A DNA stretch of 64,000 bases from Umezawaea endophytica (GTDB lineage: Bacteria > Actinomycetota > Actinomycetes > Mycobacteriales > Pseudonocardiaceae): the NCBI RefSeq assembly GCF_025061645.1, contig NZ_JANYMP010000002.1:560494-624493 (forward strand). Reading direction: 5' to 3'. This document shows, in pieces, positions 33,906 to 45,915 of this stretch. The notes under the pieces are model-generated. The model was not told where the DNA came from and searched no databases. It saw nothing but the letters and a program-made list of their open reading frames with translations. The stretch's first letter is position 1. Each line of letters starts with the position of its first letter. A program made the position numbers and the translations under genes.

Positions 33906-34883
33906 TCACGGGCACCGGACGACCTGCCCCGCGTAGGACAGGCCCGCACCGAAGCCCATGAGCAGCACCACGTCACCGCTGGAGATCTCGCCCGCCGCCC
34001 GCATGTGGTCGAGCGCCATCGGGATCGAGGCGGAGGACGTGTTGCCGGAGTCCACGATGTCACGCGCGACGACCATGTCCTCACGCGCACCCTTGGCGCG
34101 CAGGCGCTTCGCGATGAGCTCGATGATCCGGAGGTTCGCCTGGTGGGGCACGAACGCGTCCACGTCGGACAGCTCCAGGCCCGCGAGCTCGACCGCGCGG
34201 ATCGCCACGGGGGCGATCTGGGTGGTCGCCCAGCGGAACACCGCCTGGCCCTCCTGGTGGATGGAGGAGTTGCGGTCGGCGATGGCGATGGCGTCCGCCA
34301 TGTCGCCCGCGCTGCCCCACACGACCGGCCCGATGGCCGGTTCGTCGCCCTCGCCGACGACGACAGCGCCCGCCGCGTCGGCGAAGATGATCGCGGTGGA
34401 CCGGTCCGTCGGGTCCACCCAGTCGGTGAGCTTCTCGGCCCCGATGACCAGCACGTTCTTCGCGCTGCCCGACCGGACCATGTCGGAGCCGGTCGCCAGG
34501 GCGTAGCAGAACCCGGCGCACGCGGCGTTCACGTCGAACGCGGGCGCGGCCTTCGAGCCCATGCGCTCGGCGACCTGCGCGGCGGCGTTCGGTATCGGCG
34601 ACGGCATGGTGCACGTCGCGACGATGACCGCGCCGATGTCGGTGGGCTGGAGGCCGGAGTCGGCGATGGCCTTCGCGCCCGCCTCCGCGGCCATGTCGAC
34701 GAGGAGTTCGCCCTTGCCCGCGAAGCGCCGGTTGACGATGCCCACCCGCTCGCGGATCCACTCGTCGTTGGTGTCCATCACCTTCGCGAGGTCGTGGTTG
34801 CTCACGATCGTCTCGGGCTGGTAGCTGCCCATCCCGAGGATGCGCGTGCCCGTCGTCGCCGCGGGGATGCTGAAGGTCGTCAT
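33906..34883 (-). CDS. fabH: Beta-ketoacyl-ACP synthase III
   Basis: 325 aa, the initiating condensing enzyme. The Cys-His-Asn triad is seen in NAACAGFCYA (about 121), FVPHQANLRI (about 246) and DSGNTSSASIPMAL (about 277). It joins an acyl-CoA starter, probably branched in this group, to malonyl-ACP. ATG at 34883 overlaps the fabD stop codon (ATGA). Confidence 0.96.
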   Translation of the reverse strand: MTTFSIPAATTGTRILGMGSYQPETIVSNHDLAKVMDTNDEWIRERVGIVNRRFAGKGELLVDMAAEAGAKAIADSGLQPTDIGAVIVATCTMPSPIPNAAAQVAERMGSKAAPAFDVNAACAGFCYALATGSDMVRSGSAKNVLVIGAEKLTDWVDPTDRSTAIIFADAAGAVVVGEGDEPAIGPVVWGSAGDMADAIAIADRNSSIHQEGQAVFRWATTQIAPVAIRAVELAGLELSDVDAFVPHQANLRIIELIAKRLRAKGAREDMVVARDIVDSGNTSSASIPMALDHMRAAGEISSGDVVLLMGFGAGLSYAGQVVRCP

Positions 34884-35824
34884 CGGGACGCCTCCGCGGT
34901 GGCCAGGAGCTCGGCGACCTTGTCGAGGTGCTCCGGAGTCTTCAGCGCCAAGGTGGGGGTGCCCTTCAACTGTCGCTTGGCCAAGCCCGTCAACGCGCCC
35001 GCGGGCGGCAGTTCGACGACCGCGTGCACGGCGTGCTCGGCCAGGGTGGCCTGGCAGGTGTCCCACCGCACGGGGCGGGTCACCTGTGCGATCAGCCGGC
35101 GCAGCACGTCCGCGCCGTCGGTGACGAGCGCGCCGTCGGCGTTGGAGAGCAGCGGCAGCACCGGGTCGTGCGTGGTGATGCCCGCGGCGCGGGTCCGCAG
35201 CGCGTCCTCGGCCGGGGCCATGAACGAGGTGTGGAACGCGCCCGCGACCTGGAGCTTGCGGATCTTCGCGGTGCCGGGGGGCGACTCGGCCAGCCGGTCC
35301 AGCGCCTCCAGCGGGCCCGCGGCCACGATCTGGCCCGCGCCGTTGCGGTTGGCGGGCGCCAGGCCCAGTTCCTCCAGCCCCGCCAGCACCTCGGCCTCGT
35401 CGCCGCCAAGGACGGCGGCCATGCCGGTGGGGTGCAGCGCGCACGCGGCGGCCATCTCGGCCCCGCGCACCGCGGCCAGCGCCACGGCGTCGTCGGCGCT
35501 GAGCACGCCCGCCATCGCGGCGGCGGCCAGCTCGCCGACGGAGTGGCCCGCGATGATCGTGTCGGCGGGCAGTTCGACGCGCCTGCGCAGCTCCTCGAAC
35601 GCGAGCAGCGCCAGCGCCACGACGAGCGGCTGGGTGATGGAGGTGTCCTTGATCTCCTCGGCCTCCGCGGTGGTGCCGAGGCGCACCAGGTCCAGGCCCG
35701 TGGCCTTGGACCAGGACGAGACCCGCTGCTCGGCGCCCTCTAGTTCGAGCCAGGGGCTGAACATGCCGGGAGTCTGCGAACCCTGTCCGGGTGCGAGGAG
35801 TGCGATCACAGTGCAACTGAACAC
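34880..35824 (-). CDS. fabD: Malonyl-CoA:ACP transacylase
   Basis: 314 aa. It opens with LLAPGQGSQTPGM, the family start, and the active-site Ser lies in IIAGHSVGELAAA (GHSxG). It loads malonyl groups onto AcpP. GTG at 35824 has GAGAGG 8 bp upstream; a second GTG at 35809 is possible. First gene of the fab operon, 189 bp downstream of the regulator gene. Confidence 0.95.
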   Translation of the reverse strand: MFSCTVIALLAPGQGSQTPGMFSPWLELEGAEQRVSSWSKATGLDLVRLGTTAEAEEIKDTSITQPLVVALALLAFEELRRRVELPADTIIAGHSVGELAAAAMAGVLSADDAVALAAVRGAEMAAACALHPTGMAAVLGGDEAEVLAGLEELGLAPANRNGAGQIVAAGPLEALDRLAESPPGTAKIRKLQVAGAFHTSFMAPAEDALRTRAAGITTHDPVLPLLSNADGALVTDGADVLRRLIAQVTRPVRWDTCQATLAEHAVHAVVELPPAGALTGLAKRQLKGTPTLALKTPEHLDKVAELLATAEASR

Positions 35825-36013
35825 GGTCGAGGCCTCTCCCGCTGATGCCGTTGCACACGAAGTACGGCGGTGGGATTTGGAGGTTTCCTACAAAAGTTGC
35901 CGCGAAGTGTCCGAAGAACGTCGTGGCGTGTTGTGCACAGCGACCTGTGTCACCCACCAAAGCGTGCGGTGTCGGTCACACCTCGGCGGAGCAAAGCGAC
36001 ATTCCGGTCCCGA

Positions 36014-37216
36014 TCACCACAAACCGCGGGCCTTCGCGAGCCGCCCCACGGACAGCGCGATGCGCAGCACGAGGGCGTCGCGGGCGTCGTGCGCGTTGCG
36101 GCCCGTCAGCTCGGTGACCCGCCGAAGGCGGTACCGGACGGTGTTCGGGTGCACGAACAGCTTGCGCGCGCAGGTCTCCAGGACACCGCCGACTTCGAGG
36201 AACGTGTCCACGGTCTCCAGCAGCGCCCCGCTGGCCTCCTCCAGCGGCCGGGCGATCCGGTCCACGAGCTGCCACTCGGCCTCCGGGTCACCCGCGAGCG
36301 CCCGTTCCGGCAGCAGGTCGAGCGACCGCACCGGCCGCGGGGCCGTCGGCCAGCCCACGACCGCCCGCAGCCCGGACAGCGCGTCGCTGGCGCTGCGGTG
36401 CGCCTCGGCGAGGCTGGCCACCGTCGGACCGGCCACCACCGCGCCGTCGCCGAACGCCTCGGCGATCTTGCCCAGCACGTCGCCCTCGTCCGTCTCGCCG
36501 CCCAGCACCACGACCAGCCGCGAGCCCTGCACGCTGAGCAGCACCGGCCGCCCGCTGCGGGCCGCGCGGCTGCGCACCTCGTAGACGACGGCGGGCGGGT
36601 CGTCGGACGGCGGGTTGCCCACCAGCACGGTCGCCTCCGCCGCCGGGTCCCAGCCGAGCGCGGAGGAGCGCGACAGCAGCGACTCCTCGGCGTCGCCGCG
36701 CACGATCCCGTCCACCACGAGCGCTTCCAGCCGCGCGTCCCACGCGCCCCTGGCCTCGGCCGCAGCGGCGTAGGAGGTGGCCGCGGAGAACGCGATCTCC
36801 CGCCCGTACCGCAGGACGCCCTCGGTCAGCCGGGCCCGCTCCTCGTCGTCGGCCGCCAGCCGCGGGAGCTGCTGCTCGAACAGCTCCAGCGCGATCCGGA
36901 CCAGCTCCACGGTCTGCCGCAGGCTGACCCACCGCGAGATGTCCTTGGGGGCCGACCGGAACGCCTCGGCGGTCAGCTTGATGGCCTGCCGGGGGTCGTC
37001 CAGCCACGAGACGAACCCCGCCACGCCGTTCTGGATCAGCAGCAGCACGCTGGCCCGCTGGTCCGCGGGCATGCGGCGGAACCACGGCAGCCTGCGCTCC
37101 ATCTCCGACACGCTGGACGCGGCCAGGTCACCCGAGGCCCGCTCCAGGTCGCGCAGCGTCGAGCGGGACAGCTCGGGCCAGGCCTGCTGCCCATCCGCAC
37201 CGGCTGAGCTGGTCAT
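36014..37216 (-). CDS. fasR: Fatty acid synthesis regulator, PucR/CdaR type (FasR-like)
   Basis: 400 aa. It has an N-terminal RsbRD-like helical domain, a middle GGDEF-like region and a C-terminal PucR helix-turn-helix with the hallmark KLFVHPNTVRYRLRRVTELT. In Streptomyces the protein encoded directly upstream of fabD-fabH-acpP-fabF is FasR, an activator of that operon, and mycobacteria keep a homologue between aceE and fabD. The synteny supports the same role here. ATG start at 37216. Confidence 0.88.
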   Translation of the reverse strand: MTSSAGADGQQAWPELSRSTLRDLERASGDLAASSVSEMERRLPWFRRMPADQRASVLLLIQNGVAGFVSWLDDPRQAIKLTAEAFRSAPKDISRWVSLRQTVELVRIALELFEQQLPRLAADDEERARLTEGVLRYGREIAFSAATSYAAAAEARGAWDARLEALVVDGIVRGDAEESLLSRSSALGWDPAAEATVLVGNPPSDDPPAVVYEVRSRAARSGRPVLLSVQGSRLVVVLGGETDEGDVLGKIAEAFGDGAVVAGPTVASLAEAHRSASDALSGLRAVVGWPTAPRPVRSLDLLPERALAGDPEAEWQLVDRIARPLEEASGALLETVDTFLEVGGVLETCARKLFVHPNTVRYRLRRVTELTGRNAHDARDALVLRIALSVGRLAKARGLW

Positions 37217-37293
37217 TCGACAACGATCGCACGTCCGGGTGACACAACGTCCCGGAGGGTGCGCCCGGCCCTACGTTCGGTGGTGGTGCCCCG

Positions 37294-38829
37294 ATGGCAG
37301 GAGGTCCGGTCGTGCGGAGTTTCGTCTCAGTCGGTCTGGCGGTGGTCGCGGTGCTGGCCTCGGCCGGAGTGTCGTTACCGACCGGCTCCGACCCGCCGGA
37401 CCCGCTGGCCGAGTTCGTCGAGCAGAAGCCCGCGTGGGCGGCCTGCGCGCAGGAGCTGGAGTGCGCGACCGTCGTCGCGCCGCTGGACTACCAGGACCCG
37501 GCGGCGGGCCGGATCTCGCTGTCGGTCAGCCGGAAGAAGGCGTCCGGGGTCCGGCGCGGGGTGCTCGTGGTGAACCCCGGCGGGCCGGGCGGTTCGGGGC
37601 TGGGGATGCCCGCGTTCTTCGCGAACTCGGCGCTGGGGCGGGCCTACGACCTGATCGGCTTCGACCCCAGGGGGGTGGGCGGTTCGACCGCGCTCACCTG
37701 CCGTTCGGTGCCCGAGATCGCCACCACGGACTCGCGCCCGCCGGACTCGGAGTTCGCGAAGTGGGCCGCGGAGGCGCGCGCCGCGGAGGAGGCGTGCGAG
37801 CAGTCGGGCGGGGGCATCCGCCGGTTCGTCAACACCGCGAACACGGCGCGGGACGTGGACGTGATCCGCGCGGTGCTCGGCGAGCAGAAGATCAACTACC
37901 TGGGGTTCTCCTACGGCACCTACCTGGGCGCGGTCTACGGCTCGCTGTTCCCGCAGCGCCTGGACCGCTCCGTCCTGGACTCCGCGGTGCACCCGGAACG
38001 GCTGTGGCACGGGCAGCTCAAGAGCCAGGCCGTCGCGACCCGGCACAACGTCGAGCTGTGGGCCGCGTGGGTGGCACAGGGCAACGGGGCGGCCAAGCTC
38101 GGCGCGAGCCCGGCCGACGTGCTGGCGACCGTGGAGAAGGTCGCCGCCCGGCTCGCGGTGGCACCCGTCGGCGGCCACGACCGGACCGAGTTCGACGCCG
38201 CCGTCGGCGTCGGCGCCCGCTTCCGCCCGCTGTGGACGGACCTGGCCGCCATCGTGAGCGACCTGGACGGGGGTGCCGACCCGCGGCGCTCGGTGGAGCT
38301 GAGCGCACGGATGGCGGACTCGGCGCGCGCCGAGCTGCGGCCCGGCGTCTACGACGCGGTCACCTGCGAGGCGGACTGGCCGCGCGACCTGGAGGGCTAC
38401 TACGAGGAGATGCGGGTGTTCCGCGACCGCTACCCGTACGGCTTCGGCGTCCTGCGGGCCGCGCCGACCGCGTGCACCTTCCGCACGTTCACGCCGCCGG
38501 AGCCGATGGTGGCGCTCCGGCGCGACGGCTACCCCGTCGGCGTGGTCGTGCAGGCCGAGGGCGACACGCAGACCCAGTACGAGAGCGGCCCCGCGATGGC
38601 CGCCCGATTGGGCGACAACCTCATCACCGTCCTGGACGAGGGCAAGCACGGGATCTACGGCACCGGGAACGCCTGCGTGGACGCGGCCGTCGACCGCTAC
38701 CTGGTCGACGGCGTGCTGCCGGGCAGCAGCCACACCTGTCCGGGCGACCCCCGACCGGATGCCGCGCGGGCGTCCGCGGGGTCGGTGGAGTCCTTTTTGG
38801 ACGGAATCGACCACGGCGTCACCCGCTAG
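37294..38829 (+). CDS. Secreted alpha/beta hydrolase, TAP-like (tripeptidyl aminopeptidase family)
   Basis: 511 aa. The signal peptide ends near residue 27 (VVAVLASAGVSLPTG). The nucleophile Ser about 206 lies in YLGFSYGTYLGAVYG, the oxyanion region is VNPGGPGGSGLG, and the C-terminal TAP-like domain provides Asp (VQAEGDTQTQYE) and His (DEGKHGIYG). Streptomyces relatives (Slp/Tap) cleave N-terminal tripeptides; the exact specificity here is unknown. GTG codons upstream make the start slightly uncertain; ATG 37294 is used. It ends at a strong hairpin. Confidence 0.88.
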   Translation: MAGGPVVRSFVSVGLAVVAVLASAGVSLPTGSDPPDPLAEFVEQKPAWAACAQELECATVVAPLDYQDPAAGRISLSVSRKKASGVRRGVLVVNPGGPGGSGLGMPAFFANSALGRAYDLIGFDPRGVGGSTALTCRSVPEIATTDSRPPDSEFAKWAAEARAAEEACEQSGGGIRRFVNTANTARDVDVIRAVLGEQKINYLGFSYGTYLGAVYGSLFPQRLDRSVLDSAVHPERLWHGQLKSQAVATRHNVELWAAWVAQGNGAAKLGASPADVLATVEKVAARLAVAPVGGHDRTEFDAAVGVGARFRPLWTDLAAIVSDLDGGADPRRSVELSARMADSARAELRPGVYDAVTCEADWPRDLEGYYEEMRVFRDRYPYGFGVLRAAPTACTFRTFTPPEPMVALRRDGYPVGVVVQAEGDTQTQYESGPAMAARLGDNLITVLDEGKHGIYGTGNACVDAAVDRYLVDGVLPGSSHTCPGDPRPDAARASAGSVESFLDGIDHGVTR

Positions 38830-38836
38830 ACGGGAA

Positions 38837-38863
38837 CCGCCCGGTGCCACTGGCACCGGGCGG
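38837..38863 (+). terminator. Terminator after the TAP-like hydrolase gene
   Basis: A 12-bp perfect stem (38837-38848 with 38852-38863) with a 3-nt loop, 8 bp after the stop codon. Confidence 0.75.
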
Positions 38864-39029
38864 CTCCCTCTCCCCGGTCCCCACCGGTCCGTCCACTGTG
38901 AACCGGCTTCGCGGGAACCGCCAGTCGGTCACCCTTTCGTGCCAGCGCGCCGAATTGCCCACCGGTACCGGTTCGGAAACCATTTCCACCGACCGTGAAC
39001 AGGTAAACGAAGAAAGTAAGGAGGGCGTC

Positions 39030-39824
39030 GTGGGCTCCCAGATCACCGAAGGTCTTGGACAGGCCTGGGCCATGATCGCCACTTTCGTGCCGAAGCTCCT
39101 TGGCTTCGCGCTCGTCATGCTGGTTGGTTGGTTCATCGCCAAGGCGCTGTCGAAGGCCGTCGGATTCCTGTTGAAGCGGGTCGGGTTCGACCGCCTGGTC
39201 GACAGGTCCGGCCTCGGCTCGATGATGGCGCAGTCCCCCGTGGACGCGTCCGGCCTGATCGTCAAGCTCGTCTACTACTTCGTGCTGCTGATCGCGCTCC
39301 AGCTCGCGTTCGGCGTCTTCGGCACCGGCAACGCCGTGAGCGCGCTGCTCAACGACGTGATCGCCTACCTGCCCCGCATCGTGGTGGCGCTGGTGCTCAT
39401 CCTGGTCGCCTCGGCCATCGCCAAGGCCGTGCAGGGCCTCGTGACGGGCGCCCTCGCGGGTCGGTCGTACACGAGGATGCTCGGCACCATCACCTACGGC
39501 TTCATCATGGCCCTCGGTGTCATCGCCGCGCTCAACCAGCTCGGCATCGCCGTCTCGGTGACCATGCCGGTGCTGATCGCCGTGCTGGCGACGGTGGCGG
39601 GCGTCATCGTCATCGGCGTCGGTGGTGGCCTCGTCCGCCCCATGCAGCAGCGCTGGGAGGGCTGGCTGACCCGTGCGCAGGCCGAGGCGGCCCAGACCGC
39701 CCCGGCCCCGCGCCGCTCCCAGGAGCCGGTGACGGCGGGCGCTCGTCGCCACGCCGCCGCGCAGCAGGCGGCGGCCGACGCCCCGACGCCGCCCGCGGGC
39801 ATGCAGGCGCAGTCCGGCGAGTAG
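39030..39824 (+). CDS. Mechanosensitive-channel-like membrane protein (conserved TM helix family)
   Basis: 264 aa. Four to five hydrophobic helices occupy residues 10-205 (LLGFALVMLVGWFIAKAL, VYYFVLLIALQLAFGVFG, RIVVALVLILVASAIAKAV, the stretch ending VIAALNQLGIAVSV). The glycine-rich GVIVIGVGGGLVRPM marks the small 'conserved TM helix' group of mechanosensitive channel relatives. The C-terminus is an Ala/Pro-rich cytoplasmic tail. GTG at 39030 follows AAGGAGGG, an excellent ribosome-binding site. Channel function is inferred from the family. Confidence 0.8.
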   Translation: MGSQITEGLGQAWAMIATFVPKLLGFALVMLVGWFIAKALSKAVGFLLKRVGFDRLVDRSGLGSMMAQSPVDASGLIVKLVYYFVLLIALQLAFGVFGTGNAVSALLNDVIAYLPRIVVALVLILVASAIAKAVQGLVTGALAGRSYTRMLGTITYGFIMALGVIAALNQLGIAVSVTMPVLIAVLATVAGVIVIGVGGGLVRPMQQRWEGWLTRAQAEAAQTAPAPRRSQEPVTAGARRHAAAQQAAADAPTPPAGMQAQSGE

Positions 39825-39840
39825 TCGCGCCGTTCTCCTC

Positions 39841-39878
39841 CGCGAGGGCCGTTCCGCTGACGCGGGACGGCCCTCGCG
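39841..39878 (+). terminator. Terminator after the channel gene
   Basis: A perfect 12-bp stem (39841-39852 with 39867-39878), 14-nt loop, 17 bp after the stop codon. Confidence 0.7.
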
Positions 39879-39936
39879 GCGTTCCGGGCCGTTGCTCCGC
39901 AAGCGTTTGCCGCCGGTCCGGTGGGGACCGACGCGA

Positions 39937-39970
39937 ACAGGGCGCCCCCACCGAGGTGGGAGCGCCCTGT
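39937..39970 (-). terminator. Terminator of the LAxTG surface-protein gene
   Basis: A long stem of 9 + 6 bp (39937-39945 with 39962-39970; 39947-39952 with 39955-39960) interrupted by one mismatch, directly beyond the stop codon at 39991 on the minus strand. Confidence 0.75.
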
Positions 39971-39990
39971 CCGGGTCGAGCGGATCGGTA

Positions 39991-40653
39991 CTAGGCGGCG
40001 CGCTTGCGACGCACCACGAACACCGCGCCGGCACCCGCACCGACGAGGCCGAGGCCCGCCAGCAGCGCCCAGCCGGGCGAAGCGCCGGTGGAGGCCAGCG
40101 GAGGCTGGGCCTCGCCGCCGCCACCCGCGACCGGGGTCGTGGTGGTGGTCACGGGGACCGTCTCCGAAGAGGACTGGGCCGTGGTGGTGGTCACCTCGGT
40201 GGGGGGCGTGCTCTCACTCGTCGAGCTCGGCGGAGTGGACTCCGAAGAGGACGACGTGGTGGTCGTGGTCGTCGTGGTGGTGGTGGTCGTGCTGCTGGAC
40301 GACGTGGGCTTCACGCACGCCTCGACCTTGTGGGTCTTGGTGTAGTTGTACTTGTCGCCGTCCGAGGCCTTCACCGTGATGGTGAAGGTGTGGGCGACGT
40401 CGCCCGCGCGGGTCCAGGACTTCTCGAAGTTCTCACCGAACGGCGCGTTGACCAGTTCGGTCTCGCCGTCCTTGACCACGATGGTGTTGCCGCTCCTGGC
40501 GTACTGGGTGAGCTTGACGCTCAGCACGGCCTTCTCCTTGACGCACTCCGCCTTCGAGGAAGGGGTGTGCGCGGAAGCCGGGATCGCCAGTGCCAGCAAG
40601 GCCAGGCCTGAGGTGGCGGCCACCGTGATCGCACCGAGAACTCTGCCTGCCAT
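39991..40653 (-). CDS. LAxTG-anchored surface protein with Thr/Ser-rich stalk
   Basis: 220 aa. The signal peptide (MAGRVLGAITVAATSGLALL, cleaved about residue 28 at A-S-A) is followed by a compact domain of about 90 residues with two Cys, likely an Ig-like fold. Then comes a stalk with a run of twelve Thr, and the sorting signal LASTG, a hydrophobic helix and RRKRAA. LAxTG is the motif of class E sortases of high-GC actinobacteria, so the protein should be linked to the cell wall. No sortase gene is in the window. ATG at 40653 has GGAGA upstream. Confidence 0.88.
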   Translation of the reverse strand: MAGRVLGAITVAATSGLALLALAIPASAHTPSSKAECVKEKAVLSVKLTQYARSGNTIVVKDGETELVNAPFGENFEKSWTRAGDVAHTFTITVKASDGDKYNYTKTHKVEACVKPTSSSSTTTTTTTTTTTTSSSSESTPPSSTSESTPPTEVTTTTAQSSSETVPVTTTTTPVAGGGGEAQPPLASTGASPGWALLAGLGLVGAGAGAVFVVRRKRAA

Positions 40654-40710
40654 GTGGTCTCCTGCTCTGGATACGTGCGAGATCACGCGATGTGAAATGC
40701 AATGAGGGGC

Positions 40711-40724
40711 CACCCGTACGGGTG
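40711..40724. promoter_or_regulatory. 14-bp palindrome upstream of the LAxTG gene
   Basis: CACCCGTACGGGTG is a perfect palindrome, 58-71 bp upstream of the start codon at 40653. Its inner ten bases equal the palindrome upstream of the lipoprotein gene (937-946). Confidence 0.4.
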
Positions 40725-40882
40725 ATACAGCACGCGACCGTAGCAACGACCAGTGCTCCTAAGGTCACCGACTGGCAACGCTGTGGTCACGGGTGGATCA
40801 GTGGGCGACTTTTAAACACCCGTTAAGGTACAAGCGAGGGTACGTCACGTTCGCTGGGCGTAATCGGGCCGACACCCGCAGG

Positions 40883-42157
40883 TCAGCGCTGTCCCTTGTG
40901 GACCACATCGCCCCAACTGACGTACGAGAACCCCGTCGTGGCCTGGTCCCTGACCGCGGGACGGCGCTCGCCGTCGTGCAGCACGAGCAGACCCTCGCGG
41001 TAACCGCGGCCCAGGTCGGCCGTGACGACCTGGGCGCCGTCGGAGTGCTCCACCGAGTCCAGGCCGCGACCCGCGCCCACCACGAACTCGCCCAGCACGC
41101 GGTTGCGGCCCGTCCGCTCGTAGCGCACGAACCGCGAGTCGCCCTGGCTGGACGCGATCAGCTCGCCGCCGCCGTGCCGCCCCTCGGCGATCGTCAGGCC
41201 CTCCGCGTCCGCGCTGAGCCACTTCCCGCCGAAACCGGGGTCCGGACCGTCCGGGACGCACTCCTCCGTCGCCTCGTCATACCGTTGGGGTGCCCCGAAA
41301 GAGCGAACCTTGTCCACCAGTTCGGGTGACCCGAATCCGGTCGCCCGCAGGGGGATCCGCCAGATGCCGACGTCCTCCTGCGCCACGTACGCGACGCCGT
41401 GCGCTGAGTCCACGACCATCCCCTCGGCCTGGGGCCGGTCGCCGGGGTCGCCGCACGGGGTCCACGTCGTGCCGTCCGGGAGCGTGAAGCCGACCGGAAG
41501 GTCCACAGTGGACACCAGCGTCGTGCCGACCGACCCGTTCGCGCCCGGCACGACGCGCAGCAGCGCGATCCGGGTCTCGCTGCGCCTGCTCGTCAGCACC
41601 AGCGGCGTGCCGGTGCGCCGGTCGACGCCCGCGGCCAGCCCGTAGGCGTTGCGCTGGTCGTCCACCTCCGCCTCGGACGCGGAGAACACCGGCCGGGCGT
41701 TCGGGTCCGTCACGTCGTCGAGTACGTCCGAACCCGCCGCCGACCCGCGCCCGTCCACCTCGTAGACCCGGATCCGGTCGCGGCCCCGGTCGCTGACGAA
41801 CGCCAGGTCCCGTTTCCGGCCGCCCACCGACACCCCGGCGAGCACGTCGACGTTGTTGAACCGGCCGGGCTTGGCGTCCGGCGTCGGCGCGGACGGGGCC
41901 GGGTACGTGCCCAGCGTCCGGCCCCCGAGGTCGAACGCCGCGAGCCCGCCCTCCTTGAGCGTGCCCAGCACGACGGTGCGGTCCGGCCTGCGCGGGTGCA
42001 CCCAGACGGCGGGGTCGTCCGCGTCGGCGTTGGCGGGGGAAGCGGAGGAGTCGTCCACGAACGCCCGTGTCTGCGCGACCGGCACGACCACCGCGGGGGA
42101 GGCGGGGACGGGCGCCATCAGCAGCACCAGCGGGAGGACCAGGGAGGTGGGGACCAT
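40883..42157 (-). CDS. Secreted beta-propeller phytase (3-phytase)
   Basis: 424 aa. The signal peptide lies in residues 1-25 (LVLPLVLLMAPVPASPA). Family motifs of six-bladed alkaline phytases are visible: DADDPAVWVHP, GTLKEGGLAAFDLGG, RFNNVDVLAG, RNAYGLAAGVDRRTG, QAEGMVVDSAHGVAYVAQED and SADAEGLTIAEG. These enzymes release phosphate from inositol hexakisphosphate using calcium, outside the cell. It is divergent from the FMN riboswitch-controlled gene. Confidence 0.9.
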   Translation of the reverse strand: MVPTSLVLPLVLLMAPVPASPAVVVPVAQTRAFVDDSSASPANADADDPAVWVHPRRPDRTVVLGTLKEGGLAAFDLGGRTLGTYPAPSAPTPDAKPGRFNNVDVLAGVSVGGRKRDLAFVSDRGRDRIRVYEVDGRGSAAGSDVLDDVTDPNARPVFSASEAEVDDQRNAYGLAAGVDRRTGTPLVLTSRRSETRIALLRVVPGANGSVGTTLVSTVDLPVGFTLPDGTTWTPCGDPGDRPQAEGMVVDSAHGVAYVAQEDVGIWRIPLRATGFGSPELVDKVRSFGAPQRYDEATEECVPDGPDPGFGGKWLSADAEGLTIAEGRHGGGELIASSQGDSRFVRYERTGRNRVLGEFVVGAGRGLDSVEHSDGAQVVTADLGRGYREGLLVLHDGERRPAVRDQATTGFSYVSWGDVVHKGQR

Positions 42158-42276
42158 GGCGCCGGACGCTAGCGAGCCGAGGTGAACCGGCGATGTACGG
42201 CGAACGGGTGCCGCACGTCACAAAGGAGGACGGAACACCGGATCCGCGCGACGATGTTCGAGCAACAAGGAGACGT

Positions 42277-42398
42277 GCGTTCCGGGGTCGGTGGAAGTCC
42301 GAACCGGTGGTGACAGCCCACGACCCGCGAGCCCCGTGGCCCGCGGTTGACCCGGTGGAACTCCGGGGCCGACGGTGAGAGTCCGGATGAGAGGCGCG
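42277..42398 (+). promoter_or_regulatory. FMN riboswitch (RFN element)
   Basis: Conserved blocks of the FMN aptamer appear in order: GGGGTCGGTGGAAGTCCGAA, CCGGTGGTGACAGCCCACGA, a variable arm, GGTTGACCCGGTGGAACTCC, GGGGCCGACGGTGAGAGTCC and GGATGAGAGG. It precedes a PnuX-type transporter gene by about 65 bp. When FMN is abundant, expression of the riboflavin transporter should fall. The mechanism, termination or hidden ribosome-binding site, was not resolved; no clear terminator follows, so translational control is more likely. Confidence 0.93.
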
Positions 42399-42462
42399 CA
42401 CGCCACCGGTGTTCGGCGCGCCCGTGCACCGGTGCCGCGCCACGCCCCGGACCGCCCTGGGG

Positions 42463-43098
42463 ATGGAGGACGCGGTGCACGTGTTGTTGGAGCAGGGTTT
42501 CACCGTTCTGGGGCAGAAGATCGCCTACGCCGAGTTCTTCGGCCAGTTGTTCGCGCTGGCCGTGGTGTTCCTGGCGCAGCGCCGGTCCCTCTGGACGTGG
42601 CCGGTCCAACTGGCCTCCGTCGTGCTCCTGTTCACCGTCTACCTGTCCGCCCAGCTCGGCGGGCTGGCGATCCGGCAGGTCGTCGTCGGCCTCATCGCGT
42701 TCTACGGCTGGTACGCGTGGCTGCGCAGGCGGGACCCGGTGTTCGGCGTGGTGGTCCGCAAGGGGTCCACCGTCGAGCGCGTCGCCGTCGCGGCGGCGTT
42801 CGTCGTCGGCACGGTCGCGTTCGCGCTCGTCCTCGACGCGCTGGACGCCTCGTGGGCGCCGTGGCCGGACGCCGCCATCTTCGTCGGCACCGTGCTGGCG
42901 TTCGCGCTCCAGGGACTCGGCCTGGTCGAGTTCTGGATCGTCTGGCTCGTGGTCGACGCCATCGGCGTGCCGTTGCAGATCCGGTCCGGCCTGTACTTCA
43001 GCGCGCTGATCTACACCGTGTTCGCCGTGCTGGTGGTCCGCGGCTGGCTCGACTGGAACAGGGCGGCCAAGCGCTCCGCCGTCCAGGCCACCGCCTGA
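42463..43098 (+). CDS. pnuX: Riboflavin transporter, PnuX (PnuC family)
   Basis: 211 aa, a seven-helix membrane protein of the PnuC family. Motifs include VGLIAFYGWYAWLRR in place of the nicotinamide riboside W-G-W-Y type, QGLGLVEFWIVWLVVDAIGV and the conserved end YTVFAVLVVRGWLDW. The FMN riboswitch directly upstream assigns it to riboflavin rather than nicotinamide riboside uptake. ATG at 42463 begins the first helix; the frame is open upstream, through the riboswitch tail. Confidence 0.9.
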   Translation: MEDAVHVLLEQGFTVLGQKIAYAEFFGQLFALAVVFLAQRRSLWTWPVQLASVVLLFTVYLSAQLGGLAIRQVVVGLIAFYGWYAWLRRRDPVFGVVVRKGSTVERVAVAAAFVVGTVAFALVLDALDASWAPWPDAAIFVGTVLAFALQGLGLVEFWIVWLVVDAIGVPLQIRSGLYFSALIYTVFAVLVVRGWLDWNRAAKRSAVQATA

Positions 43099-43102
43099 AA
43101 CG

Positions 43103-43140
43103 CCACGAGGGGAGCCCCGGCTCCGGGACTCCCCTCGTGG
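43103..43140. terminator. Bidirectional terminator between pnuX and aceE
   Basis: A perfect 12-bp stem (43103-43114 with 43129-43140) with a second small stem inside the loop, between convergent genes. Confidence 0.8.
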
Positions 43141-43149
43141 TTCACGCGC

Positions 43150-45915
<2,766 letters not shown>

